Below, in pieces: positions 12,036 to 25,184 of a DNA stretch of 64,000 nt. This stretch comes from Elmis aenea (lineage: Eukaryota; Arthropoda; Insecta; Coleoptera; Elmidae). Location: NCBI GenBank assembly GCA_947652605.1, contig OX393577.1, positions 64,876,108-64,940,107 of the forward strand, written 5' to 3'. Within the stretch, counting starts at the first letter, position 1, and each line of letters opens with the position of its first letter. The notes under the pieces are model-generated. The model worked only from the letters and a program-made list of their open reading frames with translations, did no database searches and had not been told where the DNA came from. The position numbers and the translations under genes are program-made.

Positions 12036-13284
12036 CCTAATATTATTTTTTCAAGTTTTGATAATTTAGTAAATAAAAGTTATGGTGTAATATTTGTAGT
12101 GTTGCATGGCGAATTTTATTTCTTTTGATAGGTGTAAATACCCACCAATATAGCGTCCAAAAATTTTTTTAAAAATGACTGTCACTTAGGAAACATTTGA
12201 AGAGATATCAAAAATTTAATGCCACTTTTGGATTCTTAGCATTCCATAATATAATGCCCCCTTTCTCGTTAATTTGCTTCTTACGACAAAATATTATTAA
12301 TGAATGGGAGCGAGCAATGACGCCGCCACTGATTTCCATCAACATGCAAAATTATAAGCACGCACATCCAATTCATAAAACCACGTTTATTTATATTACA
12401 TAAAGCGAAACAACATTACGTAAACTAATATTTACAATTTTGAAAACTACGGCTTCTTACACACATTTACCGAGAATTATTAAAATCTCGCGCAATTTGT
12501 TTAATTTTTGCGGTGTTTTGTTTACGTGAACGCGCTGAGGAAAGTTTCGCTTGCGAAATCGTCATTAAATAAATTCATCATAAAACCTTCCCACTTTCCG
12601 AGCCGAAAATAAACAAAAACATTTCAGCATTAAGTGCAGGGAATATAAAATTTCGCTTTGACATTAAAAGTTGCCAACAGTTGCGCACTTTCGTACCGTC
12701 GCAAAATTCGAATCACTTGAAAAATGAAACTTTTATAGTTTGTTATTGCTAACTGAATGTTCACGCCGTGCAATTGTTTAGTGCAGCAGGAAATGAGGAA
12801 ACTAACTAGTTGGGTGTCAGTTTTTTTTTATCGGGGTGATGATTCATAGCAACTAGCTAGACGTACGTGTTTGATGTTGTGGGCGAAATTCGCAAATGCC
12901 ACAGTAAATGTCAGTAGAGTATGTGTACCTATAACACAACAAGTTCATAAGTTCTCGTCAAACGCAAATGTTACATCGTTGTCGGCACGTATGTTCATAA
13001 ACAAGCGTTTAGTACACAGATCAATCGAGAAAGCTAAAATATCATACGCAAAATACGAGGAAGGACTTGCTATTCATCAGCTCCCTAAACCACAACCAAA
13101 AAATTTAGTTCCCACAAACAAAAACAGCAGCCAAATCTATTTTGTTTTCGTACTAGCAGCAATTGTATCAACAAAAAACATTAATCAATGCAAATATTCG
13201 CCAAATAATGCAGCATTTGTCAAAGAATTCAAAATTATGTTTCTAAAATTAACCTCAAAAGATCAATATACATAAATGAATTCA
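12036..13284. other. Mostly non-coding stretch
   Basis: Contains one frame of 133 codons listed separately. Nothing else recognised. Confidence 0.4.
12874..13275 (+). CDS. Hypothetical open reading frame, 133 codons
   Basis: The longest ATG-started frame in the region that does not match a transposon. Product starts MLWAKFANATVNVSRVCVPI and holds one possible membrane-like stretch (IYFVFVLAAIVST, residues about 88-100). No domain is recognised, there is no signal peptide and no splice or promoter context. Chance is the most likely explanation in AT-rich DNA. Confidence 0.12.
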   Translation: MLWAKFANATVNVSRVCVPITQQVHKFSSNANVTSLSARMFINKRLVHRSIEKAKISYAKYEEGLAIHQLPKPQPKNLVPTNKNSSQIYFVFVLAAIVSTKNINQCKYSPNNAAFVKEFKIMFLKLTSKDQYT

Positions 13285-13292
13285 TTTAAAAC

Positions 13293-14855
13293 CAGGTTGG
13301 TCTGATTTAAATCACGATTTAAAACAGCTGATTTTTAAAATTAAAATCCTTATTTACATCAAACTTTTTTTCACGATTCAACGTCACACATCACATAAAA
13401 ATAAAATGCATGTTTTACTTCCACCCGCTGAAACAACCGCCGGAAATAATATTGCTTATTGGCTTCTTATAGGTCAGGGAGAAATAAAGTCTTTACAGGA
13501 AATTTCTTGTTAGAGACGCATTCCGTTAGATTTACTTTGCAAATTTTCACAATAATAATTAATTTTAGGGTCAAAAAATCGACAACCTCATTCAAAAAAT
13601 CTGCAACAATTAGAAAAGTTTTTTATTATCAATTTCTCAGAAAATTTTATTTCTGATAAAAGTTGATTCATGACCTAAAACTATTGTTAAGATCGTTAAA
13701 AAAATTCATGACACTGGATTTTAAGTATTTTAAAAATATTCGCAAAAGTAAAGTGCCCTTATTTTAAAACTTACAAAACAAAACATGGATAGAAATTGTT
13801 TAGAAATTAAAAATATGACAATACGAAATTTGACGTTATAATTTCATTTTCGAATTTTATAGTAGTATTCAAAAAGTTTGCAACTTATAGATAAGTTTTT
13901 TTATTATCGATTAAACGGAAAATTTTATTCTTGAGAAAAGCTGGTGCATGGTTTCAAACTTATTTTAAGTTTAAAATAGATCGATAAAACTTTATACAAC
14001 ACTAGCTTTTAGCGATTTTAGAACAATTCGCAAGATGAAAGTGCTCTTATTCAAGAAGTGCAAAATTTTATTCTTGAGAAAAGCTGGTGCATGGTTTCAA
14101 ACTTATTTTAAGTTTAAAATAGATCGATAAAACTTCATACAACACTAGCTTTTAGCGATTTTAGAACAATTCGCAAGATGAAAGTGCTCTTATTCAAGAA
14201 GTTTAAAAATTATTTTTAAACTGTAAACAACTTTTTTTAAACTTTTTAAAAATAAGGGCACTTTACTCTTTTGGAATATTTCTAAAATCGTTAAAATCTA
14301 GTGTTAGGTATATGAATTAACTTTTTTTAATTTAAAATTAGTTTTAGATCAGGAACCAACTTTGCTCAAAAATAGAATTAATTGAGAAACCAATAATAAA
14401 AAGTTTTCTTCATTTTTTCATTTTGATGTAAAATAACCATAAACATAAAAAGGTCGTATTTTTAAAATCTGAACAATCTTTCTCTATAAAGTTTTTTTTT
14501 AACTCTTAAAATCAGGCTCTTGGAATATTTTTAAAATCGCTAAAATCTAGTATCGTATCAATTTTTATAAAGTTTTTTCCATCTTAAAATTTATTTTAGG
14601 TCATCCACCAACTTTTATCATGAATAACAGTTTCTAAGAAATTTTTAATAAAAAACTTGTTCATTTGTTGATACTTTTTGAATGACGCTGTATAGAAGAT
14701 AGAAAGTAGTATAAATAATAAAATTAGCTGTAAGAAGCAAAAATAGACATATTGTTTTTAATTTTTTTAAATTTAAATCAATGATTTACGATTTTTTAAA
14801 TTTAAATCAATGATTTTTAATTTTTATAATAAAAATCAAATTTTGCCCAACCCTG
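13293..14855. mobile_element. hAT-type non-autonomous element, 1563 bp
   Basis: Ends CAGGTTGG and CCAACCCTG are inverted, and the 8-bp sequence TTTAAAAC flanks it on both sides perfectly (13285-13292 and 14856-14863). Eight-base duplications are typical of hAT. The inside is AT-rich with many diverged copies of one motif around AAAATCGCTAAAATCTAGT. It carries no transposase. Confidence 0.85.
13919..14202. repeat. 143-bp tandem duplication inside the hAT element
   Basis: Units 13919-14061 and 14062-14202 are identical except for about one base (T against C in AAACTTTATAC / AAACTTCATAC), so the duplication is recent. Confidence 0.92.
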
Positions 14856-14863
14856 TTTAAAAC

Positions 14864-16580
14864 TCACTTCCGCTTTTCTAATAAGCATAATTCTTGAAGA
14901 AAATCTATACGTTTCGAAACTGGCGCATTCGCCAGTAAATTATATTCTTATTTACTTATTTATTTATTACTCACAATTATTTGTCATAGCTTGTGGCTGA
15001 CTGGGTATAAAAATATCGGTTGCCAGGAGACAAAGGGGGTCCACCCAAAACTATAAGGCTAGCATTTAATTTTAATAACAAATAAATAACATTTTTTAAA
15101 AAATTTGCGAACTAAAGGTACGATAAAGTACGTATAATCAATGATGATATGAAATAATTTATCAAAATATACACAATCTTCACCAATTTCATCCATTTTT
15201 TTAAATTCTCAACAGCGATAAAATATTTGTATACAACGGGCACTAAGCGGCATATGTTTAATATAAAATGAGGAATGGTCGGTTATAAAATTTTTAAATA
15301 ACCATTCCATATCTATTTTTATAAGGTGTGATACTCGACTTTGAAGATATTTATTACTGAGCGATTTTCTTAGCCGCGTTGCCCCTAATAAGGGGGGGGG
15401 ATGTTCTTTTTTATTACCACTAAAATTGTTTTTCTATCTTCAGGCAAACTTCATTTAAAGAAATTCTTTAAATTTCAACCAAAAAGTTCAAAAACTTTTG
15501 CGCAAATAGAATATGACCACGGACGTATTTTAATATAAGAGTATTTTACCTTGGTTTATAAAAACCAAAAGTTACGAAACGACTCTAAATACACAACTTT
15601 TTTAATTGAGTTATTCAAAATATCTGATGTATTGCGAAATTAAAACAGTGAAATGAATTTTCTAAATAACGCCCGACCTCTGGCAACGATAAACGGCCTT
15701 ACAAATTCAAAGATACAAGTTCAAATTGGCTAATAACACTACCTATTCATTCTGAATAAACTACTGCCGCATGCCAACTTAATGAAAAATAAAAAGCAGA
15801 AAAAAAAATCGCGATAAAACTATACTCATAAATTACTTTAAAATTTGCAAGAAAAAAGTTTGCGTTATCAAATTCTTGGAACATTATTGACATAATTCAA
15901 ATGTTTTTCGTTTATACCATTCAATTGTTTATTACGACATACGCGTATAACCCAAAAGATGAGAAATATTATTAAAGGATTAATGCCATTTAATCTGCAT
16001 TACGTAGTAACTATTTTAATACGACTTAAAAACAATAATGTTTACGTGCAAAATCAATTTAAAATCACCATTTGTTATTGTAATAATGTACTATCAAATA
16101 GGCTTATGTCCTCAGGTCCAGATAACAGTAGCTGTAATTTTTAGGCAATAAAACGATGTTTGTTTATCAAACTGATCCTTCATTTTTCGTAATCAACAAA
16201 ATAAAGGTGTAATTTTAAACGATAACACGATTTCTATATAAATTTATAAGCTACTGCATTATCCATCCACTAAGCAAACTGCTCTAGAGTATAATTATAA
16301 AGATATCTATCTGCTAGAACCGACACGTGTTAGGTTCTTTATGATACAGAGTATAGACATAACCGAAATCCCAGAATAGATCATGCGCCTTGAATTGATT
16401 TTGTTCTAGGCGCCAGAAGACTTTTTATTGGCTTGGAAATAACATGAACATAATCAATTAATGTAACAGGCTAAGTTAATATAAATATCGATTTTATTTG
16501 GTAAAGCACCGCCTATCAAAAATAATAAGAGAGAAAAATGAGAATTTTTTTTAAGTATTTTTAATTGATTTGGTGAAAAT
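14864..16580. other. Non-coding stretch
   Basis: Nothing recognised apart from a G run at about 15391-15400. Confidence 0.4.
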
Positions 16581-16581
16581 A

Positions 16582-16679
16582 GCTCGAAAAAAATTGCTCG
16601 AAAAATTGTTCCTCGAATAGATAGTTTCTCGAAAGCCCTGTAGCTCGAATAACAATTTCTCGGGAAAAAATTGCTTGAA
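16582..16679 (+). repeat. Degenerate short tandem repeat, CTCGAA units
   Basis: About seven spaced copies of (G/T)CTCGAA or close variants in 100 bases (16582, 16597, 16611, 16628 and onward), separated by 7-15 A/T-rich bases. Confidence 0.55.
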
Positions 16680-17125
16680 ATAATGAAAGAAGTTACTTAA
16701 AGAAAATTTATTAAATTTATATAAATACAAAATAATTAAATGTACTGGTAAAGTTGATTACTTTCGTTTACCCTTATACCCTTAACGAGTACAATTAAAT
16801 ATCTATTATCTTCAAATAATCTTCCTTGCTAATATAATAGTATTTTACTGTTAGCGAGTTCTTAGAATATGGTATAGAAATGCAGAAAATCAACAAAGCC
16901 TTAACTAGTTGAAAAGAGAACAATTTTTGTCTGGCGTTGAACCTCCAATGGGTAGCCCTAAATATCGCGATTGTGCAGGAAGAATACAGTGCATACTGCA
17001 AAATTTTGAGTAAAACGTAGATATTACAGAATATCTTCGCAGTCTTGCTCACAACATTGGTTATTAAGTGTACATTTATTTGTGAATAAATTTAAATAAA
17101 TTTTTTAAGTGTAAACAACTTTTTT
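16680..17125. other. Non-coding stretch
   Basis: AT-rich; an 85-codon minus frame at 16795-17052 has no recognisable domain. Confidence 0.35.
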
Positions 17126-17574
17126 AAACCAATCCATGGATCAGTGCATGAATTGGTTTATTCGCACGCATGAACTATGTACTAATAAATGCATTGCCCA
17201 GTATTAACCGTTGTTGGAACACTTTTACGACTGGCCTAACTGTAAATGACATTTGTGTCTATTGGGTTCATAGAAAAGTGCGCATCGCAAGGGTAAAAAC
17301 ACCTTAAGAATCCAGTACTAAATGGGATTGGGAGGGCGATGCAAAGCTACCCGAGCTCACGTTAGTTAAGAACAGCGCATGCGTGTAAAAATCCAAACGC
17401 TAGTCCATGCCTTCATTCCGGTACTGTTTTGATCGTACACTGGCTAGTTCATGTATTAATTTTATAACAGTTGGAACAGCCGACTAACCGTCCAGTGACA
17501 GTGATGGAACGCGATGTCGATACTGCGCAGAATCCTGATAGTACATGGATCGTCCATAGCCTTGTTGGAACAAA
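17126..17574 (+). mobile_element. Repeat family C, copy 2
   Basis: Matches 11575-12035 throughout. It lacks the first 25 bases including the left terminal repeat but keeps a better right end, CTTGTTGGAACAAA, the exact complement of the left end of copy 1. Confidence 0.75.
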
Positions 17575-18351
17575 TCTATTATAGTCAGCGTTAAAGCCAC
17601 TGGAGTTACATTTACAAAATTGTGCTTCGTAATAACTAAATTGGTCACAGCGACAGTCATGATGATAAACGTACAGTATAAAGTGCCTCGTCGCCAATAA
17701 CTTATTCAAATTAGCAAATCGATTCCCATTAACCCCTTAAAAGTTTCCAAAACAAGCAATTTCCATACATAAATCGAGCCAGCCGAATCCTCATCCACTG
17801 CGACACATAACGATAACTCGGAAAATGGTAGACCGAAATCGGCCTACTTAATTTTATCGAATAATAAAAGCTCAACATAGTATGTCTTTCCGAGCGGATT
17901 CATTCACAAATCAGAAATAATCCAATAAGTTAATGGAATGGAAAGATTCTATTTCAGCTAACCGAAGGCAAGGTTATAATTGAGGTCCGTCACGACATTT
18001 CGATTCCTATCACGGAACACGGCCTGCACTGGGCAACGGTATATATCTGATGACACTGAAAGACAGATCAATAATTGTAATAGGAAACCATCAAATGGCC
18101 CTACATTGACGAGCAAGTGTACATCCTTCGGGAAAAATCGTGGAATACGTCGATATATCACGCCAACCAGGAATATATACGATCGAAATTACCTTGTCGC
18201 TGGAAAACTAAAGGATATGTAACAAAATTCACACTACCAATAAGCAAAAACGGATCTTCATTAAATAATAATTAATTTAAAAAAGTTTAATTACATTTAA
18301 AACGCTTAAAATGGAGAAAATACTGATAATCAACAAGCGATTATTTTTTGA
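17575..18351. other. Non-coding stretch with open frames on both strands
   Basis: Between 17958 and 18222 frames of 67 and 80 codons overlap on opposite strands. Neither has a recognisable domain. The block is richer in GC than its flanks. Confidence 0.35.
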
Positions 18352-18359
18352 CTTTATAC

Positions 18360-18597
18360 CAGTGTTTGACAACCTGGGGGACGCGAGACTTGTGCAAGGT
18401 GGCGCGCAGCTTCTACCAAAATATAACTTGTTTATGAAACGAAATTCCTTGTAAAATTTGCGTATTTAGTGGATATTTTTGAAAACCCACTACTTTAAAT
18501 ACTTAATTTATGAAATTAGATTGTTGCGAAAATTGAGGGAGGACGAAACAATATTTTTTTAAAGGGGTCGCAGCTACAGAAAGTTTGGAAACCACTG
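18360..18597. mobile_element. hAT-type MITE, 238 bp
   Basis: Inverted ends CAGTGTTTGACAACCTGGGG and AAGTTTGGAAACCACTG. Flanks CTTTATAC (18352-18359) and CTTTAAAC (18598-18605) are an 8-bp target duplication with one mismatch. Confidence 0.82.
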
Positions 18598-18794
18598 CTT
18601 TAAACGAATATTCCAGGGTAGAAAGTGTAATCGCCTGAGAAAATTGATACTGCAAGTACATATTTCAAAAGAAAATTAGTTTTAAGGAAAGAAAAGTAAG
18701 AATGAAAGTTTATTATTGCCGAAGGAAATTTCGTTGAAAATATTTAAAATAAAATCTTAGAGAAAAATAACTTTGTTTTATATTCTCAATTAAC

Positions 18795-19470
18795 CAGGAT
18801 AATACAGATAAAACTAAAACTATGATCGTTACAACAGAGAACAAAGGGCATAACATCACTTTCGATGGGCTTAGGTTGGAACAGGTAGATGACTTTAAAT
18901 ATTTGGCAGTGATCATGGAGAAAAATGGAGGGATGGACAAGGGAATAAGCGAAAGGACAGGAAATGAGGGAAGAATATTCAACAGTTTAAGAACAACATT
19001 TTTTGGAAATAGAGAAGTCCCAAAACGAACAAAAGTGGAAGTGGTCAAAAAGGTAGTAACACCAGCACTTTTATACGGAAGTGAAACGTGGACACTCACC
19101 CAAAAAAATAGTAGCCTTATGAATGCAGCGGATAAGCGATTTCTAAAAAAAAAAAGGAAGGAAACCAAAAAATAGAATCATTAAAGAACAATTATAGCTG
19201 AAATCAGTTGAAACAAAAATAAAAGAAAGGCAGCTGGGTCACATTTATAGAATGAAAGAAGGAAGATTAACCAGAACACCCTATAAAGCAAGAATACATG
19301 GAAAAAACAAAAGAGGTAGACCGAGAAAAATTTGGCAAGAAGCAACGGATAGAAATATCAAATGGGAGGAGATAAAAAGGCTAGCACAGGCCAGAAAAAC
19401 GTGAAAAAAGGTCGGCACAACATAAATCAACAGTCCTACTCCTAACAGTACCAACTGACTAAATAAATAA
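18795..19470 (+). pseudogene. Non-LTR retrotransposon 3' end
   Basis: Reads TFDGLRLEQVDDFKYLAVIM, then TPALLYGSETWTLTQKNSSL, the RT thumb and YGSETW motif of non-LTR elements. After a frameshift near 19170 the C-terminal part follows (GRPRKIWQEATDRNIKWEEI at 19316), and the copy ends in TAAATAAATAAATAA at about 19460, a typical 3' tail. Truncated at the 5' side. Confidence 0.88.
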
Positions 19471-20702
19471 ATAATTCTTAAATTATTTTACATATTTTTC
19501 CTCTTCCTCGTTGACCCTTTACCCTTCAGGGCGTCGTTTTTAAAATGTGTTCGTAGGTCGTGTTTTGCTTCTCAACACAAAATCATAACTTTGGTTTGGT
19601 TTCGGTTGTGTTCCCCAAATTTTTTTGAATGTTGTACCATTTTATTCAATACCAACATTTGTAGGAACGCTACAAAACGCAATAGCCGGGCATGTACTTT
19701 TAACACTCTTTATTCGCACATTATTATTCTCGCGGGAAACATCTGAGCATCGCGTGCGATTATCACGAATTATTTAATGAGCATTTCCTTGGAAACTTCC
19801 CGTTTTTCATAGAAATTTCGCTACAACACACGTTATCAAGTTCCCATCGCAAAAAAGTCGAGTATATACGTTGTGCATCTGCGGTTTGAGCGCCAAAGTG
19901 GCGTCAGTTCATTACGGGAGCTGTTGGCCAAATTGCCGGTGTGATTAACAACCAAATAAATCGGTCGTATGGTCCCGCCCTAACCCCTAACCCACAGGAA
20001 CACATATTTTTATTGATATACCAGCGTAAAAGCTTCAGAAGTTTACCAGCACGTTACGGTCGTAATTCTAAACAAACCGTTCACACAGATTATCTGTGAC
20101 ATCCTCAATAATATCAACCAAAATAAAATCACGGGTGATTTATGGCGGCCACCTCGCGAAATGGTCTTTTCAAGGGCACGATTTGAAATCAAGGCGCTTC
20201 TATTTACTTAATCGAGTAATCCAAGTCTCGGCAACACAACAAATCAATACATGATTACGTTCTTACTTGACTTTGAAAGTTTTATTGCTTTCAAGACGAT
20301 ACTGACAGTTCGGTTCGTTTGAAGGAAATGTTTTGACGCGCGGAAGCGTTATGTTAAGTTATTTAAAATAGATTGGCATAGTCCAAATCGATGTTTCATG
20401 CGAAAGCTAATAACACGATTATTAACAACCGTTAATAATATTTCCGGGCTAGGGAAGTTTCATTTTCCTAAATACAGACGATTTATTTTAAAATTATTTC
20501 ATCCTTTTATAACAATTTTGCCAAAGTTACGTCCCTTACTGATATAATCTGCAGTAATGTGCAAATGTGTTATTAATTCTGGAGATAAAATAATAATAAA
20601 CTATAAGGTTGAAAATTAAAATAAAAAACTATTAACGTTTTCATTAACCAAAAAAAAGCCAAATTAAAGTAACTATTGAAATTGCCCAAAGCCTTGTTTA
20701 AT
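19471..20702. other. Non-coding stretch, GC-richer between 19500 and 20200
   Basis: No gene recognised. The block around 19690-20000 is less AT-rich than its flanks and contains no repeat seen elsewhere in the window. Confidence 0.4.
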
Positions 20703-20818
20703 TCACAAGTTGACGCGTCTCCTCATGCTATCAAAAGCATTTTGCATCGTTACTGGCGCTATGATTGCACATTCTTCAACAACTCTTTGTTCTAGTTTTT
20801 GCAAATAAGATACAAGAG
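20703..20818 (-). pseudogene. Tc1/mariner-family transposase, C-terminal tip
   Basis: Minus-strand frame LQKLEQRVVEECAIIAPVTM, then QNAFDSMRRRVNL and a stop (20703-20705). It corresponds to LANLQEMEQRVVEECATITP in the pseudogene at 23.6 kb, so both come from one family. Confidence 0.7.
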
Positions 20819-22863
20819 TCTGAAAATCCTATTTTTTGTGCGGTGCACACTGCACACCCTGATATCCGGCCATATCTTGCATTGATTTTAACAGCGATGA
20901 TGTAATTCTTTTTCTGTTCTGTTTGCAATGGTCACGAATGTTAAAAGAATTGTTAATACCTCTCCTCATTAACATTTGCTTGGAAATAAAATACAACTAA
21001 AATATTTTTTGTGGCAGAAATACTTCATAAAATCCATTATAGGTATAAATGTTTAATCCTGAAATTTGTGGATTTTGTTTAAATTGCCTGTACAAAAGGC
21101 TATGCCCATTGTATTTTTAGATCACTTAATTAGTTTTGTTCATTTTTAGGCCTACAAGCGTTGTAGAGTGTTTTTGGTGCATGTTTATATGTAATGGTAT
21201 TTTTATCTTGACCATATATCCTGAGCTTTTCAAACTGTCGAACAGGATGATAGTGTTTCATATTTAAAGCAATTAAAACGTTCGATGTAATCAAAATAGC
21301 CCGTCCCGCCAAGAATTATTATTAAACAAGCGAGCGACGATATTACATTTGTTTCGCGTTATTTTGTTTTGTTATCTAGTGACATAAAAATTAAACAAAC
21401 AGTTTGCTTTGAAGGTAGATGCAATTTTTTATGAAATATTTTACGTTCGCGTTTTATCTTTATTTAATAAACGTATTTTTCTGTATTGCTACGAACACAA
21501 AGCTTGTTTGCAATTTTTTTTTTGTCGCGTGCGTAATTTTTGTTTTGGCACCGTCGTTTGTTACACATTAGCTGTAGGCAAATTAGAGATTCGGTCATTG
21601 TGCCAAGTTCGTGTTTCTCTTATTGCATTTTACAACGAAACGAGAGCGAATTGTGCTTATGTAAGGTGGATTCAAACGGCGTTCCCACACTCGTGTTTAG
21701 AATTTATCACAAATTATAAAAAATCGCAACCCACGATGTGAAATGCGACCTTCACTTGTGACTCACGGGTTATATTTTTAATTATTTGTAACTCTATTTA
21801 GAGTTCCTTGCTTGTGCGATAATGAGAATGAAGCCGGCGGTTGTAAAATGTGTTTCGCATGCATTTATGAGACATGTTAGAGTATGTCGTACGAGTAGTT
21901 ATGGATTAAATTATTGACAAACTTTCATTGGGAGTTTTACTATATAAAAAAAGAGCACAGTCTTGCTAATACATAATTAAATTATGTAAAAAAGAATGCT
22001 TTTGGAATATCCTTGTCAGGCAACTCGTATCATTAAAACTTTACCTCAAACATGGCAATACGAAACCGCTCTATAAATTATCCTAAACCCTGAAATAAAA
22101 CGAGAGTTTTATGTATACTCTCCCCATAATTTAATACGCGAATAACTGGATAAAACGTTAATAATGCATAACCGGGCAACAGTAAACGAGGAGAAATGTG
22201 TCACGCAACGGCCGCAAGAACATTTTTAAATAGGTATAAACAAAGCTTTCTCATATTTCTCAATTCCCATTATGTTATCGCGAGGAAGGACTCGGCATGT
22301 TTTATTATTTGCGGCCGACATCCGGAGTATTACGGTTTAAAAATAAAATGCAAAGTGAATTTTCGCAATAACGTTAGAGGAAAACGGGTTTGTTTGACAA
22401 GAAAACAAAGTCGATCGATAGTTATAGGTTTTCAGCGACTCTTGTGGGTAATGAAATTTTTTTTACGAAGATTTTATTTTTTAATACGCGGTTTTTACTA
22501 AACTGAGTTCATTGACAAAAACCTTATAATTGTTTTGGTATAAAAAATATATAACCATATACCGTGATATCAAAAATTATGTTGGTAAAAGGTGTTCATG
22601 GATTTTACAATAATAATAATTGTGGAAGCATTTTTTGATTGTCGAAATTTATAAAGCAGTTCTGGTGAAGTTTTCTTTCTATTGCAATCTTACTCAGTTT
22701 TTGAATCATATTAATTATAGTTTTTACCACAGAGCACAAAATGTACATGGTTAAAACCTTTTTTCGAACTGGTGTGCTAGATAATGAAATTTCGGAAAGT
22801 AGACAGCGTTTGGGCGTTTTTGGGAGCATTTCTTAGACCGAGCAATGAATTCGAAGGATTTTT
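20819..22863. other. Non-coding stretch
   Basis: Frames of 110 (21409-21741, +) and 101 codons (22196-22501, +) lack domains. No repeat recognised. Confidence 0.4.
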
Positions 22864-23680
22864 ATGTATGTCTTACAAATTGTGTCGGTGTGTTTCGCAA
22901 AACTGGCTCTGGAACTCATAAAAAAAGGTGCTGTTAGGCCTATTGTTCGTACAGAAGTTGTTAAAGACGATCGTCAACGTGTGGAGCAAGGGCCAACAAA
23001 ACCTTTAAAACATCGCTCTCAAGAAATTGGACTTCTTTATGGAACATGCCAAAAAAATACTTGGACATGCATCCAATAGAGATGCATTACATCGAGTGCT
23101 TTTGCCACCAGACCACCCGAGACGTCAGTGGTTTGTCGATAATTTAATGAATGACGACTTGCTAAACTTAATTCTTTTCTGGCGAAGCGTGGTTTCAACT
23201 TTCGGAGTGCGTGAATTCTCAAAATATCTATTTTTGTTGAATCTCCACTACACGTTCAGAAAATTGTTGTTCGGATGGCATTTTCTCGCGAAATCCGTTT
23301 TTTTTTCACCGTCAATGCCGAGAGGTAAAGAAACAACATTTTGACTAAATTTGTCTAAATACACGATGATGAACATCAGCGTGGCTGTTTTCAGCAGGAC
23401 GGTGCAACAGCTCATACCTACCTCATACGGCATAGCTTTTCTTCACGAGTTTTTTGATGACCGGTTGATAAGTTTGCATGCACAAGTTGAGCTTCCTCCG
23501 AGGTCCACTTGTTTGATCATCCTAGACTCTTTCGTGTTTCCTCACTTAAAAAATAGAATTTTCAGAACTCCATTAGCTAATTTGCAAGAAATGGAACAAA
23601 GAGTTGTTGAAGAATGTGCAACCATAACGCCAGTAGGTCATCAGCCTGTTTTTTCAGTTTTTTAGTAACATCTTACTTTA
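22864..23680 (+). pseudogene. Tc1/mariner-family transposase pseudogene
   Basis: The ancestral frame is spread over at least three frames. In order: helix-turn-helix-like VCFAKLALELIKKGAVRPIV; HAKKILGHASNRDALHRVLL near 23045; GCFQQDGATAH at about 23382 (the second catalytic Asp motif FQQDGA); PPRS and a HLKNRIFRTPLANLQEMEQR segment at 23545. Several frameshifts make it inactive. The family is the one whose tip is at 20.7 kb. Confidence 0.8.
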
Positions 23681-23748
23681 ACTCGGCCCCGCAAACCCTA
23701 AGACCGGCTCTGACCAATACATACAAAAATATTATTCTTAATGAGATC

Positions 23749-23872
23749 CAGGGGCGTAGCTACGGTACAGCAAGAGTAAGCATTAAGCCCAAAAATTCTA
23801 GCCACGTCAATGATCAGACCTATGTAGATAAGTTTTTCGCCCTCAACCCTTCGTAGCTAGACTGGGGTTACT
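23749..23872. repeat. Short inverted-end repeat
   Basis: CAGGGGCGTAGCTACGG at the left and CTTCGTAGCTAGACTGGG at the right look like diverged inverted ends of a small MITE. No clear target duplication. Confidence 0.35.
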
Positions 23873-25184
23873 GACACCCTCGGTCTAGTTAGTTAGTACA
23901 TGGTCATAAGATGTTGTTAACACAGAAACTGCGCTACTCTAAAAGTGCATCCCCAGAGGAACCATTGCTTGCCATTTCATTATCATTCTAATATGTGCCA
24001 AGGGTGAAAAACACTCTTAACAAAGACACTGTATGCAAAGAGAAGGAAACATTAACTCTGTAGCCAAAATGTAAGACCATTTTGATAATACAGCTGCGAA
24101 AATTATTTTTCATTACAGTGTTTGTACTTGGGAAGGTAAAATTTAAAAAAATCGATAAGCTCAAATGTAAGTTTTAGTGATACAAATGGTTTTTTTTACA
24201 ATTCATGTATTTAAAACTACTTTATTCAGAATTGTCCTTAGGCGTTATCTTACGCTAGCAAAGTCGTAGAATAACTTGGAATCATGAAGGTAACCGAGTT
24301 GAATAATACAATAATCTAATTGTCAGTTATTATTTAAATATCGCACATATTTTTTGTACAATAGTGTCATTGAAGAAGAGAAAACGCACATCATTTCATT
24401 TAGACATCAACAAATCTGCACTTGAAATTGCTTCAAAATTAGTTACAACGTATGAAGAACTTTAAACGCGCGCTGGTTTAAAAAACTATTTAGTTTGAAA
24501 ATCAGTCGCATCGGTTTTCCAAAAATAATCAATACTTTTATAGATGGAATTACAGACTAAAAATACTGTATTACGAAGCAATTTAGAACACACTACATAT
24601 GAGAAAAACAACTGAAAACAATAAAAATCCGGTGTATTAGGAAGTAAACACAAAGAAAACAACCGCTTTTCAATAAGTTATTTACTAAGACAGCATTAAA
24701 AGTTTATATATAACGAAGTTATAAAGAAAAATAAAATCGATTTTTTGTTGTTCGCTTAATAAAAATAGAAACATGAATCACATCTGCTTCGGTATTTCAG
24801 GTGGACATTGTAATACGCCAAGTTTTCCCATTTAAGTGAATCTCCAACCCTTATAACTGAAATCCGACTGTCGAGACGCGAAATTGGAACATATGGCACA
24901 ACACATATTTATTGTATAATCCCCCACAATACACTTTTAATACTTTTTTTGTGGATAACGTGAAACAAATCGTTTTTCAATACAAAAAAAGGAGAAAAAT
25001 TATGTTTAAGGAAGTCAGGGTACAGTTTAACACAAAAATGCGAAATAAAAACAGATCACAGGTCCTCTTCGCGTTTAATAACAACTAACTAATCAAAAAA
25101 CAATAAAATAATTAAATATAATGATTTCGAAAAATATTCATTACGTTCTCAAGAAATTCCCAGGAAATTTGGCTTGGATATACT
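23873..25184. other. Non-coding stretch
   Basis: AT-rich; nothing recognised. Confidence 0.4.

Noticed and set aside
17980..18222. Open frames on both strands (80 and 67 codons), one ending in GIRRYITPTRNIY and a YLVAGKLKDM tail
   Set aside because: The plus frame has a stop immediately upstream, no ATG and no usable acceptor; neither product matches a family I know.
18713..19168. 151-codon minus frame opposite the retroelement
   Set aside because: Antisense shadow of the reverse transcriptase fragment.
21409..22501. Frames of 110 and 101 codons on the plus strand
   Set aside because: No domains, no splice context, and frames of this size are expected by chance in such a long non-coding stretch.
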